Of a stretch of 64,000 nt of DNA, positions 50,545 to 59,025 are shown in pieces. Where the stretch lies: NCBI GenBank assembly GCA_965657085.1, contig CBFHND010000005.1, positions 134,226-198,225 on the forward strand, in the 5' to 3' direction. The notes beneath the pieces are model-generated. The model had not been told where the DNA came from. It searched no databases and saw only the letters and a list, made by a program, of their open reading frames with translations. This stretch comes from CBFHND01 sp965657085. Its GTDB lineage: Bacteria > Pseudomonadota > Alphaproteobacteria > Rhodobacterales > Rhodobacteraceae. The translations under genes and the position numbers were made by a program. Position 1 is the first letter of the stretch, and the number at the start of each line of letters is the position of its first letter.

Positions 50545-51798
50545 TTAGCGCAGGGCGCGGCCCTTCAGGATCGCGTCGGTGCCGAACTTGTCGCGGATGG
50601 CGTCGGTGGCGCGTTCGGCCTTGCTGCGTTTTCCGGCGTCGGGGTCCAGAAGGTCGCCTGAAAGATCGGCGACATCGGCTTCTTTAAGATCAGAGATACC
50701 ACAGCCCAAAAGGCGGTAGGGTCCTTGATCGCCGACCTGATCGAAAAGGGCGCGGGCGGTACGGTAGATCGTGTCGGCCAGTTGTGTCGGGCTGCGCAGG
50801 GACACGCGGCGCGTCAGACTTGAGTGATCCGCGCGCTTGAGCTTGAGCGTCACGACGCGTCCAGCCAGGTCCTTGGCCTTGGCCCGGTCCGATACTTTTT
50901 CAGCCATACGCCACAGGTGGCCGTCGAGGATGTCGGGGTTCGAGGTGTCCTCGGAAAAGGTGGTTTCGTTGCTTATGGATTTCATCGGCTCATGGGCGGA
51001 GACCCGGCGCGCGTCCTCTCCGCGCGCCAAGTGATAGAGGCGGTCGCCCATACTGCCGAAGCGGGCCACCAGATCCACCTTGTCCCAGCGCAGCAGATCG
51101 GAAAAGGTGCGAATGCCCGCCTTGTCCAGGTGCGCCTGAGTGGCCTGACCCACGCCCCAGATCATGCGCACGGGCTTGTCGTGCAGAAACACCGCCGTCT
51201 CGGCTTGCCCGATCACCGAGAACCCATGCGGCTTGTCGAGGTCCGAGGCGATCTTGGCCAGGAATTTATTGTGGCTCAGGCCGATGGACCCGGTCAGCCC
51301 CAGCTCATCGCGCATCCGTTTGATCAAGCGTGCCAGCATCACCGCTGGTGGCGCCCCGTGCAGGCGTTCGGTGCCGGTGAGGTCCATGAAGGCCTCATCC
51401 AGCGACAAGGGTTGGATGGCGGGTGTGAGGTCTTCCATCATCGCGCGGATGGCGCGCGAGGCTTCAACATAGGCGTCCATGCGCGGCCTTATGATCACCG
51501 CTTCGGGGCAAAGCTTCAGCGCCTGGAACATCGGCATGGCCGAACGTACGCCACGGATACGCGCCACATAACAAGCGGTCGAGACAACCCCGCGATGCCC
51601 GCCCCCGATGATCACGGGCTTGTCCTGAAGACTGGGGTCATCACGCTTTTCCACGGATGCGTAAAAGGCGTCGCAATCCATGTGCGCGATGGACAGTTGC
51701 ATCAGTTCGGGATGCGCTACGATACGCGGGCTGCCGCAGGCTGGGCACCTTTTGGCAGCTTCGAAATCGGTCAGGCAATCGCGGCAAAGAGCGGGCAT
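50545..51798 (-). CDS. dinB: DNA polymerase IV with N-terminal zinc ribbon
   Basis: 417-aa Y-family translesion polymerase. Residues 1-25 contain CRDC and CPAC, a four-cysteine zinc-ribbon-like prefix not in E. coli DinB (351 aa). The polymerase starts at about 36: IAHMDCDAFYASVEKR (catalytic Asp), CYVARIRGVRSAMPMFQA, SLDEAFMDLTG (SLDE catalytic acids), GLSHNKFLAKIASDLDKP, then little-finger domain. The usual C-terminal beta-clamp motif is not obvious. ATG 51798 fits right before the zinc motif. Divergent from the NUDIX gene 51 bases away. Confidence 0.93.
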   Translation of the reverse strand: MPALCRDCLTDFEAAKRCPACGSPRIVAHPELMQLSIAHMDCDAFYASVEKRDDPSLQDKPVIIGGGHRGVVSTACYVARIRGVRSAMPMFQALKLCPEAVIIRPRMDAYVEASRAIRAMMEDLTPAIQPLSLDEAFMDLTGTERLHGAPPAVMLARLIKRMRDELGLTGSIGLSHNKFLAKIASDLDKPHGFSVIGQAETAVFLHDKPVRMIWGVGQATQAHLDKAGIRTFSDLLRWDKVDLVARFGSMGDRLYHLARGEDARRVSAHEPMKSISNETTFSEDTSNPDILDGHLWRMAEKVSDRAKAKDLAGRVVTLKLKRADHSSLTRRVSLRSPTQLADTIYRTARALFDQVGDQGPYRLLGCGISDLKEADVADLSGDLLDPDAGKRSKAERATDAIRDKFGTDAILKGRALR

Positions 51799-51849
51799 GA
51801 GGCACAGATTTGTGGTAGGGTGCGCCCAGTCTAGCGGGGAGCAGGGACA

Positions 51850-52290
51850 ATGAACATGCCGTTCCACGGGGCCAAGCTGGCGCTGTTTATCGGCACCCGG
51901 TTGGCTGTGATCCGGCGCGACGATATTCAGGGCATCCCTTGGCCCGATTATCTTGATTTTCCGGGCGGTGGCCGCGAGGGTGCCGAAAGCGCGTTGGAAT
52001 GTGCATTGCGCGAGACGCGTGAGGAGTTGAACGTGCTCGTTCCGCCCGAGGCCGTGGTCTGGGGAAAGCGGTTCGATGAAGACAGCGGCGCCAAATGGTT
52101 CTTTGCAGGCCACCTGCCAGACAGCGCTGAACACCTGATCCGGCTTGGGAATGAGGGCCAGTTCTGGCAGCTGATGTCGCCACAGGTGTTCATCGCCCAC
52201 CCCAAGGCCGTACCGCAGTTTCAGGAGCGTCTTGCGATGTATCTGTCTGGAATTGAGGGGGATTTTTACGAAAGACCCCCCGCCAATTGA
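51850..52290 (+). CDS. NUDIX hydrolase
   Basis: 146-aa hydrolase of nucleoside-diphosphate-linked compounds. Complete NUDIX box GX5EX7REUXEEXGU-like: GGREGAESALECALRETREELNV (about 40-62), with Asn in place of the last Gly. Start options ATG 51850 or 51856; GGGAGCAGGGACA stands before the first. Divergent from dinB, a pairing that would suit nucleotide-pool sanitation but is not proof of it. Hairpin follows at its stop codon. Confidence 0.9.
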   Translation: MNMPFHGAKLALFIGTRLAVIRRDDIQGIPWPDYLDFPGGGREGAESALECALRETREELNVLVPPEAVVWGKRFDEDSGAKWFFAGHLPDSAEHLIRLGNEGQFWQLMSPQVFIAHPKAVPQFQERLAMYLSGIEGDFYERPPAN

Positions 52291-52298
52291 GCGGGGGG
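52276..52298 (+). terminator. Hairpin at the NUDIX gene end
   Basis: CCCCCCGC (52276-52283) and GCGGGGGG (52291-52298) with loop CAATTGA that contains the stop codon. No T-run follows, so rho-independent termination is uncertain. The sequence from 52299 to 52464 has no convincing gene; it contains an AT-rich patch (ATCAATATATAGTGG) downstream of pyrF's stop. Confidence 0.5.
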
Positions 52299-52464
52299 AG
52301 GTGACGAACCTCAGGAAGACGCGGTTCGTCGAGGAGTATCACCTAACGTCAACTTACCACTTCGCGGCGAATTGAGCGAGTAAGGAATTCCTGACCAGAT
52401 CAATATATAGTGGTCTGTGCCAAAAATCTCACAGGTGCTGGGATTGGCGCAGTCTGATTTCCCG

Positions 52465-53172
52465 TTAAGAGGGAAGTGATTCCAGGACGTCGCGCGCAGC
52501 CTGTGCAGGGTCCGGAGCCTGCCAGATGGGGCGTCCGACCACGATGTGATCAGCCCCATCAGCAATTGCATCATGCGGTGTGGCCACGCGTTTCTGGTCA
52601 CCCAGAGCGGCACCTGCCGGACGCACACCCGGTGTTACAATCAATCGTCCTGCGCTTTCGGGAAGGCCCCGGATCATCGCCGCCTCTTGTGGCGAAGCGA
52701 TGACACCGTCTGCGCCTGCATCAAAGGCTCGGCCTGCGCGGTCGAGTACCAGATCAGGCACAGCGCCCTCGCGGATCAGGCAAGCATCCAGATCATCCCG
52801 GTCCAGCGATGTCAAAATGGTCACGGCAAGGATTTTCAGGTCCGTGCCAGACGCACCTTCCTTGGCTGCGCGCACCACGTGCGGATCGCCGTGCACCGTC
52901 AGAAAATCGAGGTCGAATTGCGCCAGCCCACGGACTGCTGCTTCGACCGTGGCCCCGATATCAAACAGTTTCATGTCCAGAAAAACGCGCTTGCCCTGTT
53001 CCTGTTTCAGCTCGTTCGCCAAGGCCAGACCGCCACCCGTCAGCATCCCCAACCCGATCTTGTAGAAGGTCACAGCGTCGCCAAGACGCTCTGCCAGTTC
53101 GAGGCCAGCCACCGCGTTTGGTACATCAAGTGCGACGATCAGGCGGTCGTTGGGCGAGGTTTGGGAAGACAT
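52465..53172 (-). CDS. pyrF: Orotidine 5'-phosphate decarboxylase
   Basis: Last enzyme of UMP synthesis, 235 aa. LIVALDVPNAVAGLELAE (about 11-28) holds the first catalytic Asp; FLDMKLFDIGATVEAAV (about 64-80) is the DxKxxDI catalytic tetrad segment; VTPGVRPAGAALGDQKRVATP (about 179-199) and DHIVVGRPIW (about 207-216) bind phosphate. ATG 53172 is a clean family start. Single gene on the minus strand with a long 320-base upstream region. Confident. Confidence 0.96.
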   Translation of the reverse strand: MSSQTSPNDRLIVALDVPNAVAGLELAERLGDAVTFYKIGLGMLTGGGLALANELKQEQGKRVFLDMKLFDIGATVEAAVRGLAQFDLDFLTVHGDPHVVRAAKEGASGTDLKILAVTILTSLDRDDLDACLIREGAVPDLVLDRAGRAFDAGADGVIASPQEAAMIRGLPESAGRLIVTPGVRPAGAALGDQKRVATPHDAIADGADHIVVGRPIWQAPDPAQAARDVLESLPS

Positions 53173-53492
53173 GAGCGCAGCTCCGGCTTGGGGGACAGGG
53201 AGTAGGTGATGGCGGCCTATCCAAAAACGGCTGAGGCGGCAAGTCGCAGGTGTGGCGGGACCGCACCTTCAAGGGTTTTACCAGTTTGCCAACAGGGGGA
53301 ACGCGACATTCTTCGCAGCCAGTGGTGCCGTGAACCGCGACACGATGCAGGGATGAAAAAGGCCCGGACGGCCAGTGGCACATCCGGCCTAGTCATCAGA
53401 GACGTTTGCAGGCAGGCACGTGTCTCTGGAATGGCAAGTGCACTTCAACGCGCCGGGACAGACGGGCGCAGGTCAGGGCAACCGCAATAAGG
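53173..53492. other. Gene-free region upstream of pyrF
   Basis: About 320 bases without a supported gene. Short frames on both strands lack ribosome-binding sites and protein-like composition. It should contain the pyrF promoter on the minus strand, but I see no clear -35/-10 pair. Local GGGAC and TTTTACCAGTTTGCC stretches are not part of any recognised motif. Confidence 0.5.
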
Positions 53493-53804
53493 TCAGGCGG
53501 CAAGTTGGCGCAGCAGCGCAAATGGGTCCAAGCGGCGCTTGGGTTTTTGCGCCTTCCGCCGTGTGCGTGCTTGTGCTGCCACGAGGTTGCGCCAAGATGA
53601 CAAACCACCCCGACCGGCATGCCGACGCAGCGCCTGCGTGGCGAGGCCCGATGCGGCATCGGCATAGGACATGTTGATGGGGGCGTTGATCGCACACGCG
53701 TATTTGCGCGGTCCACGCGGCGCATGCACTGTCACGAGGGCCTCGAAATTCTGCGAGGTTGCGTTGTAGATGACGTCACTCAACTGAACGGGATAGGTTT
53801 TCAT
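53493..53804 (-). CDS. Small unrecognised basic protein
   Basis: 103-aa protein, start ATG 53804 with AGGTGGAAA ahead of it. The N-terminal half (MKTYPVQLSDVIYNATSQNF, EALVTVHAPRGPRKYACAI) looks like a compact beta-rich domain; the C-terminal 35 residues are strongly basic (ARTRRKAQKPKRRLDP), suggesting nucleic acid contact. I do not recognise the family. Same strand as the next small gene, 81 bases downstream of it. A coding assignment is supported by the ribosome-binding site and the structured composition. Confidence 0.6.
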   Translation of the reverse strand: MKTYPVQLSDVIYNATSQNFEALVTVHAPRGPRKYACAINAPINMSYADAASGLATQALRRHAGRGGLSSWRNLVAAQARTRRKAQKPKRRLDPFALLRQLAA

Positions 53805-53885
53805 TTTCCACCTGTTTGTCTGCTCTGACGCACGAAGTGGGGTGTGCCCTTCCCGATTTGAAGATTTTGGCACCCTTTTCGGGAG

Positions 53886-54179
53886 TCACAGTTTGGTGAG
53901 TCCGCTTTCTGCCAAAACATCATCTGGGAGCTCCAGCCGTTCGCCCGTGCTGCGCATTTCTGGCATCCGCTCTTGCTGACGCACCGCATCGCGCAACCAT
54001 GCCAAACGGTGGTCCGTCGCGGAGGCATCGGGCGGCAAGTTGCTTGTGCAGACTAGGGCGCAACGCCCCATGTCTGTGGTCAAAACAACCAATGCACGTG
54101 CAGGAGCGGACTCACATCCGAAATCCTCACTTTCGAACTGCACCGCTCGCACGCGCATTTTCTCGACCTCAAAAAACAT
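53886..54179 (-). CDS. Small unrecognised protein divergent from clpB
   Basis: 97-aa protein beginning MFFEVEKMRVRAVQFESEDFG (ATG 54179; ATG 54158 possible) and ending DDVLAESGLTKL. Middle part ALVVLTTDMGRCALVCTSNLPPDASATDHRLAWLRDAVRQQERMPEM contains two cysteines and a helical charged segment. No recognised family. The longer frame to 54557 runs antisense to clpB and is not used. Divergent from clpB with 192 bases between, so it might share heat-shock control; unproven. Confidence 0.5.
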   Translation of the reverse strand: MFFEVEKMRVRAVQFESEDFGCESAPARALVVLTTDMGRCALVCTSNLPPDASATDHRLAWLRDAVRQQERMPEMRSTGERLELPDDVLAESGLTKL

Positions 54180-54265
54180 AGCGGTGTCTTGGCAGGTGCT
54201 TTGATGAAAACCCAAGGGAAACGCGCCGGCCTTTTCCCCCTTGGGAAGACTTATGCTCACAACCT

Positions 54266-54295
54266 CTTGAACATGGGCAGGAGATTGCCCAAATT
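54266..54295 (+). promoter_or_regulatory. Candidate RpoH (sigma-32) promoter of clpB
   Basis: CTTGAA (from 54266) and CCCAAATT (54288-54295) are separated so that CTTG-N18-CCCAAATT results, close to the alphaproteobacterial RpoH consensus CTTG-N17/18-CYTATNT. The ATG of clpB is 77 bases downstream of the -10, a reasonable leader. ClpB is a classical RpoH target. Confidence 0.5.
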
Positions 54296-54371
54296 CTTTG
54301 CAAGGCCCACATATTCGCGTGCTGCAGTCAGGCGCGACACGACAAAGGGCGCTTGGAAAAAGGAGACAGCC

Positions 54372-56987
54372 ATGGACTTGTCGAAGTTCACGGAGCGGTC
54401 GCGCGGCTTTGTGCAGGCAGCGCGGACGATCGCCACACGGGAAAGCCATCAGCGTTTGGCCCCCGAGCACATTCTCAAAGCATTGATGGACGACGAACAG
54501 GGGCTTGCCAGCAACCTGATCAGCCGCGCGGGCGGTGATCCGGCGCGGGTCATGCAAGCCTTGGGCACCGCTATGGGCAAGATGCCGCAGGTGTCAGGTG
54601 ACGCACAGGTCTATCTGGATGGAACAACGGCCAAGGTTCTGGCCGAAGCCGAAGCATTGGCCAAGAAGGCCGGGGACAGTTTTGTACCGGTCGAGCGCGT
54701 CCTGATGGCGCTGTGTATGGTCAAATCCGGTGCAAAGGATGCTCTGGAGGCCGGCAAGGTGACCGCTCAGGGTCTGAATTCCGCGATCAATGACATCCGC
54801 AAGGGGCGCACCGCCGACACAGCCAGCGCCGAGGAGGGCTATGATGCCCTGAAGAAATATGCGCTGGATCTGACCGAGCGCGCCGAACAGGGCAAGATCG
54901 ACCCGATCATTGGCCGCGACGAGGAAATTCGCCGTGCAATGCAGGTGCTGTCCCGCCGGACCAAGAACAACCCGGTTCTGATCGGTGAACCCGGCGTGGG
55001 TAAGACCGCGATTGCCGAGGGTCTTGCCCTGCGCATCATCAACGGCGACGTACCTGAATCCCTGCGCAACAAGAAGCTTTTGGCGTTGGACATGGGTGCG
55101 CTGATCGCTGGGGCTAAATACCGCGGTGAGTTCGAAGAGCGCCTCAAGGCGGTTCTGACCGAAGTGACCGATGCCGCGGGCGAGATCATCCTGTTCATCG
55201 ACGAGATGCACACGCTGGTCGGTGCAGGCAAGACAGATGGTGCGATGGACGCGGCCAACCTGATCAAACCGGCGCTGGCGCGGGGTGAATTGCACTGTGT
55301 CGGGGCGACCACCCTGGATGAATATCGCAAGTACGTGGAAAAGGACGCGGCGCTTGCCCGTCGGTTCCAGCCCGTGATGATTGCCGAACCCACCGTCGAA
55401 GACACGATTTCGATCCTGCGGGGCATCAAGGAAAAGTACGAGCTCCACCACGGCGTGCGGGTGTCGGACAGTGCCCTGGTCGCGGCGGCCACTCTGAGCC
55501 ATCGCTATATCACCGACCGTTTCCTGCCGGACAAGGCGATTGACCTTGTGGACGAGGCGGCCAGCCGTTTGCGCATGGAAGTCGACAGCAAGCCCGAGGA
55601 ACTGGATGCGCTGGACCGTCAGATCCTGCAAATGCAGATCGAGGTCGAGGCGCTGCGCCTTGAGGATGACGCGGCCAGCAAAGACCGGCTGGAGACCCTC
55701 GAAAAGGATCTGGCCGACTTGCAGGAGCAGTCGTCGCAGATGACGGCCAAGTGGCAGTCGGAGCGCGATCAGCTTGCCGGTGCGCGCGACATGAAGGAAC
55801 AGCTGGACCGCGCGCGGGCCGAGTTGGACATTGCCAAGCGCGAGGGCAATCTGGCCAAGGCGGGGGAGCTGTCCTATGGCGTGATCCCGGATCTGGAGCG
55901 CAAGATCGGTGAGGCCGAAGGGGCCGACGCCGAAGCCGCGATGGTGGCCGAGGCCGTGCGTCCCGAGCAGATCGCAAGCGTGGTCGAACGCTGGACGGGT
56001 ATTCCCACTTCGAAAATGCTGGAAGGCGACCGCGAAAAGCTGTTGCGCATGGAAGACCAGTTGCACGCCCGTGTGATCGGTCAGGATAACGCGGTGCGTG
56101 CCGTGTCCAACGCGGTGCGTCGTGCGCGCGCGGGCCTTAATGACGAGAACCGCCCGCTTGGGTCGTTCCTCTTCCTTGGGCCAACCGGCGTGGGCAAGAC
56201 CGAACTGACCAAGGCGGTCGCGGACTTCCTGTTCGACGACGATAGCGCCATGGTGCGGATCGACATGTCCGAGTACATGGAGAAACACTCGGTCGCCCGT
56301 CTGATCGGCGCGCCTCCGGGCTATGTCGGCTATGACGAAGGCGGTGCATTGACCGAAGCGGTGCGGCGTCGTCCTTACCAAGTGGTGCTGTTCGACGAAG
56401 TCGAAAAGGCGCATCCGGATGTGTTCAACGTGCTGTTGCAGGTGCTGGACGATGGTGTCCTGACCGACGGTCAGGGGCGCACGGTCGATTTCAAGCAGAC
56501 GCTGATCATCCTGACCAGCAACCTTGGCGCACAGGCGCTGAGCCAGTTGCCCGATGGTGCGGATGCCAGCGATGCCAAGCGCGATGTGATGGACGCGGTG
56601 CGGGCGCATTTCCGGCCCGAGTTCCTGAACCGTCTGGATGAAACCATCATCTTTGACCGGCTCAGCCGCGACAACATGGATGGCATCGTGGACATCCAGA
56701 TGGAGCGGTTGCTGGCCCGTCTGGCGGCGCGCAAGATCACGCTGGAACTGGATCAGGAGGCCCGCACATGGCTGGCCGACGAAGGCTATGACCCGGTGTT
56801 CGGCGCGCGTCCCCTGAAGCGGGTCATTCAGAACGCCTTGCAGAACCCGCTGGCAGAAATGCTGTTGGCCGGGGATGTGAAGGACGGCGACGTGATCACC
56901 GTGACGGCAGGGCCGGATGGCCTGCGGATCGGGGATCGGGTCAGCGCGTCAAACCGGCCCAAGCCGGACGACGCGGTTCTGCATTAA
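54372..56987 (+). CDS. clpB: Disaggregase chaperone ClpB
   Basis: 871-aa AAA+ hexameric chaperone that resolubilises aggregates with DnaK. N-domain 1-150 (LSKFTERSRGFVQAA, HQRLAPEHILKAL), first ATPase with Walker A GEPGVGKT (205-212) and DEMHTLVGAGKTDGAMDAAN, middle-domain coiled coil about 400-530 (DALDRQILQMQIEVEALRLE), second ATPase with GPTGVGKT (603-610) and VLFDEVEKAHPDVFN. Start ATG 54372 has AAGGAGACAGCC upstream; the frame is open from 54189 without signals. Candidate RpoH promoter upstream, terminator downstream. Confidence 0.97.
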   Translation: MDLSKFTERSRGFVQAARTIATRESHQRLAPEHILKALMDDEQGLASNLISRAGGDPARVMQALGTAMGKMPQVSGDAQVYLDGTTAKVLAEAEALAKKAGDSFVPVERVLMALCMVKSGAKDALEAGKVTAQGLNSAINDIRKGRTADTASAEEGYDALKKYALDLTERAEQGKIDPIIGRDEEIRRAMQVLSRRTKNNPVLIGEPGVGKTAIAEGLALRIINGDVPESLRNKKLLALDMGALIAGAKYRGEFEERLKAVLTEVTDAAGEIILFIDEMHTLVGAGKTDGAMDAANLIKPALARGELHCVGATTLDEYRKYVEKDAALARRFQPVMIAEPTVEDTISILRGIKEKYELHHGVRVSDSALVAAATLSHRYITDRFLPDKAIDLVDEAASRLRMEVDSKPEELDALDRQILQMQIEVEALRLEDDAASKDRLETLEKDLADLQEQSSQMTAKWQSERDQLAGARDMKEQLDRARAELDIAKREGNLAKAGELSYGVIPDLERKIGEAEGADAEAAMVAEAVRPEQIASVVERWTGIPTSKMLEGDREKLLRMEDQLHARVIGQDNAVRAVSNAVRRARAGLNDENRPLGSFLFLGPTGVGKTELTKAVADFLFDDDSAMVRIDMSEYMEKHSVARLIGAPPGYVGYDEGGALTEAVRRRPYQVVLFDEVEKAHPDVFNVLLQVLDDGVLTDGQGRTVDFKQTLIILTSNLGAQALSQLPDGADASDAKRDVMDAVRAHFRPEFLNRLDETIIFDRLSRDNMDGIVDIQMERLLARLAARKITLELDQEARTWLADEGYDPVFGARPLKRVIQNALQNPLAEMLLAGDVKDGDVITVTAGPDGLRIGDRVSASNRPKPDDAVLH

Positions 56988-57003
56988 TCCCACCACACAC
57001 GAA

Positions 57004-57029
57004 AAAGGGCGCCTCATCGGGCGCCCTTT
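57004..57029. terminator. Bidirectional intrinsic terminator between clpB and the RTX gene
   Basis: AAAGGGCGCC (57004-57013) pairs with GGCGCCCTTT (57020-57029), loop TCATCG. A-run on the left and T-run on the right make it functional in both directions, ending clpB and the convergent RTX gene. Confidence 0.88.
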
Positions 57030-57040
57030 GTCTTTGGGTG

Positions 57041-58816
57041 TCAGCCCAGTTCGATGGGCGGGAAGGGATCGACGGGCGTTAGCGCAAAGATGAAGTCGCT
57101 GTTGTCCAGATCGGCCAGATTGACGTTCTGCAACAGCAGGCTGTCGCGGGTCGTGAACTGCACGAACACATCCGCGCCTTGCTGCACGAAGGCGATTTGC
57201 GAGATGTCGGTGAAGCCCCATGCGGACATGTCCAGCAGGTCTTCGCCATCGGTGAAATCGGTCACCGTGTCGTCGCGCATCCGGTCATCGAAGACGAAGA
57301 TGTCCGCATCCGCCCCGCCGGTCAGCAGGTCGTGGTGGCCGCCGCCATAGATCGTGTCGTTGCCGTTGCCGCCTTCGATCGTGTCCTTGCCGTCACCGCC
57401 ATCAATCAGGTCGTCCTTGTTGCCGCCATAGATTTTGTCGGCACCATTGTCGCCGAAGATCGTGTCGTTGCCGCCCTGTCCGAACAAGCGGTCATTCTTG
57501 TTGCCGCCGTTGAGGAAGTCATCGCCCGCGCCGCCCATCAGCAGATCGTTGTCGGCCCCGCCCAACAGCGTGTCCTTGCCGTTGCCACCAAAGAGCTTGT
57601 CAGCGCCAGACCCGCCATCAATGCTGTCATCTCCGCGACCGGCCGTGATCGAATCCTTGCCAGTACCGCCAAGGATGGTGTCGTTGCCATCCAGCGCCAA
57701 AATCTTGTCGCTGCCGCCACCCAGATCAAAGAAATCCGCATCGGATGTCCCGGTCAGGTTGTCGCCGCCCTCGGTGGGCGTCATGTCCGGGGCATCTTTT
57801 AGGATGAAGTCTGCGTTGGAGAAGTCGGCCCTGCTCGCATTTGCGATCTGGATCGACCGATCTTCAGAGAAGATGATGCGCACATCGGGCCCGATCTGAA
57901 TGAAGATCAGCTGGGAGATGTCCCAGATGTTCAGCTTGGAAACGTCCAGAAGGTCCTCGCCAAATGTGAAATCGGTTATCGTGTCGTTGCCAAGGTCCGA
58001 CGTGAAACGGAACACATCTGCGCCCGCGCCACCGGTCAGGCTGTCGCGACCTGCGCCACCTGAAATTTCGTCGGCACCGTCGCCGCCATCGATCGTGTCA
58101 TCGCCCTTGTCGCCGATTAGGGTGTCATCACCCAGACCACCGTTCAGAACGTCCTCTTGGTTGCCGCCATTCAAAACGTCGTTGTCGGCCCCACCGTGCA
58201 GGGTGTCGCGCCCATTGCCGCCGATCAGAGTGTCGTTGCCATCATCGCCCGACAGCTTGTCGTTGCCGCACCCACCGTCGATCATGTCGTTGCCCGCGCC
58301 GCCTTGAACCACGTCAGATCCGCCAAGCGCGCTGTAGGTATCGTTGCCGCCCAGAAGGTCGACCCGGTCGGAGGTCATGTTGCCGACGATGAAATCATCG
58401 CCTTCGGTGGGATCGGGATAGATGATGGCGGACAGGGTGACGTTGTAGGCTGTGCTTGTCCCCGAATTGATCGAAAAGGTTTCAAGCCCCGTGGTTGTCG
58501 CGGTGAAGGTGAGGGTCAGTGTGCTGGTGCCGGGCGTTCCGATCGGGGTTGCCTGCGTGGTCCCCGCGATGGAGGCGGTGACGGGGCTGTTGCCCGTGTT
58601 GTCGAGCGCCACGGTGAAGGTGTAGGTCAGCCCCGCGATCACGGAAATCTGGGCCGAGTCCGAACTGTCCGGGGCGGAAGAATAGGGCACGCCCACGTTG
58701 CCCACAAGAGAATCGCCCAAAGCGATGTCTATGGGCAGGCCGCCGTTGAACGAGTCGGTTTGCGGGCCATCGGGCCCAATCGGAAACTCCGTGGTTTCAG
58801 TATAAGTTGTCGGCAT
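57041..58816 (-). CDS. RTX calcium-binding protein (type I secreted)
   Basis: 591-aa protein, no signal peptide, as expected for type I secretion. Residues about 40-135 form an N-terminal beta-sandwich-like domain rich in Thr/Ser. Then two RTX blocks of nonapeptides GGxGxDxUx (about 150-265 and 355-505), each followed by a related module of about 85 residues: GADVFRFTSDLGNDTITDFTFGEDLLDVSKL and ADIFVFDDRMRDDTVTDFTDGEDLLDMSAW, which are peptidase-M10-C-like capping segments. No catalytic domain is seen. Likely an extracellular Ca-stabilised adhesin or surface protein. Start ATG 58816 with GGGGAAGAA. No secretion genes nearby. Confidence 0.9.
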   Translation of the reverse strand: MPTTYTETTEFPIGPDGPQTDSFNGGLPIDIALGDSLVGNVGVPYSSAPDSSDSAQISVIAGLTYTFTVALDNTGNSPVTASIAGTTQATPIGTPGTSTLTLTFTATTTGLETFSINSGTSTAYNVTLSAIIYPDPTEGDDFIVGNMTSDRVDLLGGNDTYSALGGSDVVQGGAGNDMIDGGCGNDKLSGDDGNDTLIGGNGRDTLHGGADNDVLNGGNQEDVLNGGLGDDTLIGDKGDDTIDGGDGADEISGGAGRDSLTGGAGADVFRFTSDLGNDTITDFTFGEDLLDVSKLNIWDISQLIFIQIGPDVRIIFSEDRSIQIANASRADFSNADFILKDAPDMTPTEGGDNLTGTSDADFFDLGGGSDKILALDGNDTILGGTGKDSITAGRGDDSIDGGSGADKLFGGNGKDTLLGGADNDLLMGGAGDDFLNGGNKNDRLFGQGGNDTIFGDNGADKIYGGNKDDLIDGGDGKDTIEGGNGNDTIYGGGHHDLLTGGADADIFVFDDRMRDDTVTDFTDGEDLLDMSAWGFTDISQIAFVQQGADVFVQFTTRDSLLLQNVNLADLDNSDFIFALTPVDPFPPIELG

Positions 58817-58948
58817 TAATTCTTCCCCAGGTCAAAACAGCGGCAGCTGATAATCGGGCCACTGGCAGGTGGTCCGAGGGGGATGCTAGCACGGAAGATA
58901 TTGGAATGTGTGCGAAAATCGTCCGAAACCGGGCAGAAATAAGGCAGT

Positions 58949-58965
58949 CTCCCGCAGTGCGGGAG
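58949..58965. terminator. Hairpin downstream of the DUF302 gene
   Basis: CTCCCGC (58949-58955), loop AGT, GCGGGAG (58959-58965), in the 209-base gap between the DUF302 stop and the RTX start, both on the minus strand. No T-run, so a weak terminator at best. The rest of the gap holds the RTX promoter region without a clear match. Confidence 0.5.
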
Positions 58966-59025
58966 GGCGCTGTCACCGGATCAGCAACAGTTCAAATCAA
59001 ATTCGAAGGATTGTGCGCCGAACGG

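Noticed and set aside
52311..52628. 105-codon minus-strand frame near pyrF
   Set aside because: Overlaps the 3' part of pyrF in another frame on the same strand and runs into the AT-rich gap; no ribosome-binding site.
53206..53490. Possible small gene (94 codons) upstream of pyrF on the plus strand
   Set aside because: No ribosome-binding site, unstructured Arg/Gly/Thr-rich translation, no family resemblance.
54594..56609. 671-codon open frame on the minus strand
   Set aside because: Antisense to clpB, which is certain; the composition is a mirror artefact.
57300..58330. CRISPR-like or satellite repeats
   Set aside because: The periodicity is 27 bases and follows the RTX nonapeptide codons; no spacers.
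57179..58819. Plus-strand frames of 150-220 codons opposite the RTX gene
   Set aside because: They arise from the repetitive RTX codons read on the other strand; monotone Ala/Val/Pro-rich sequence.
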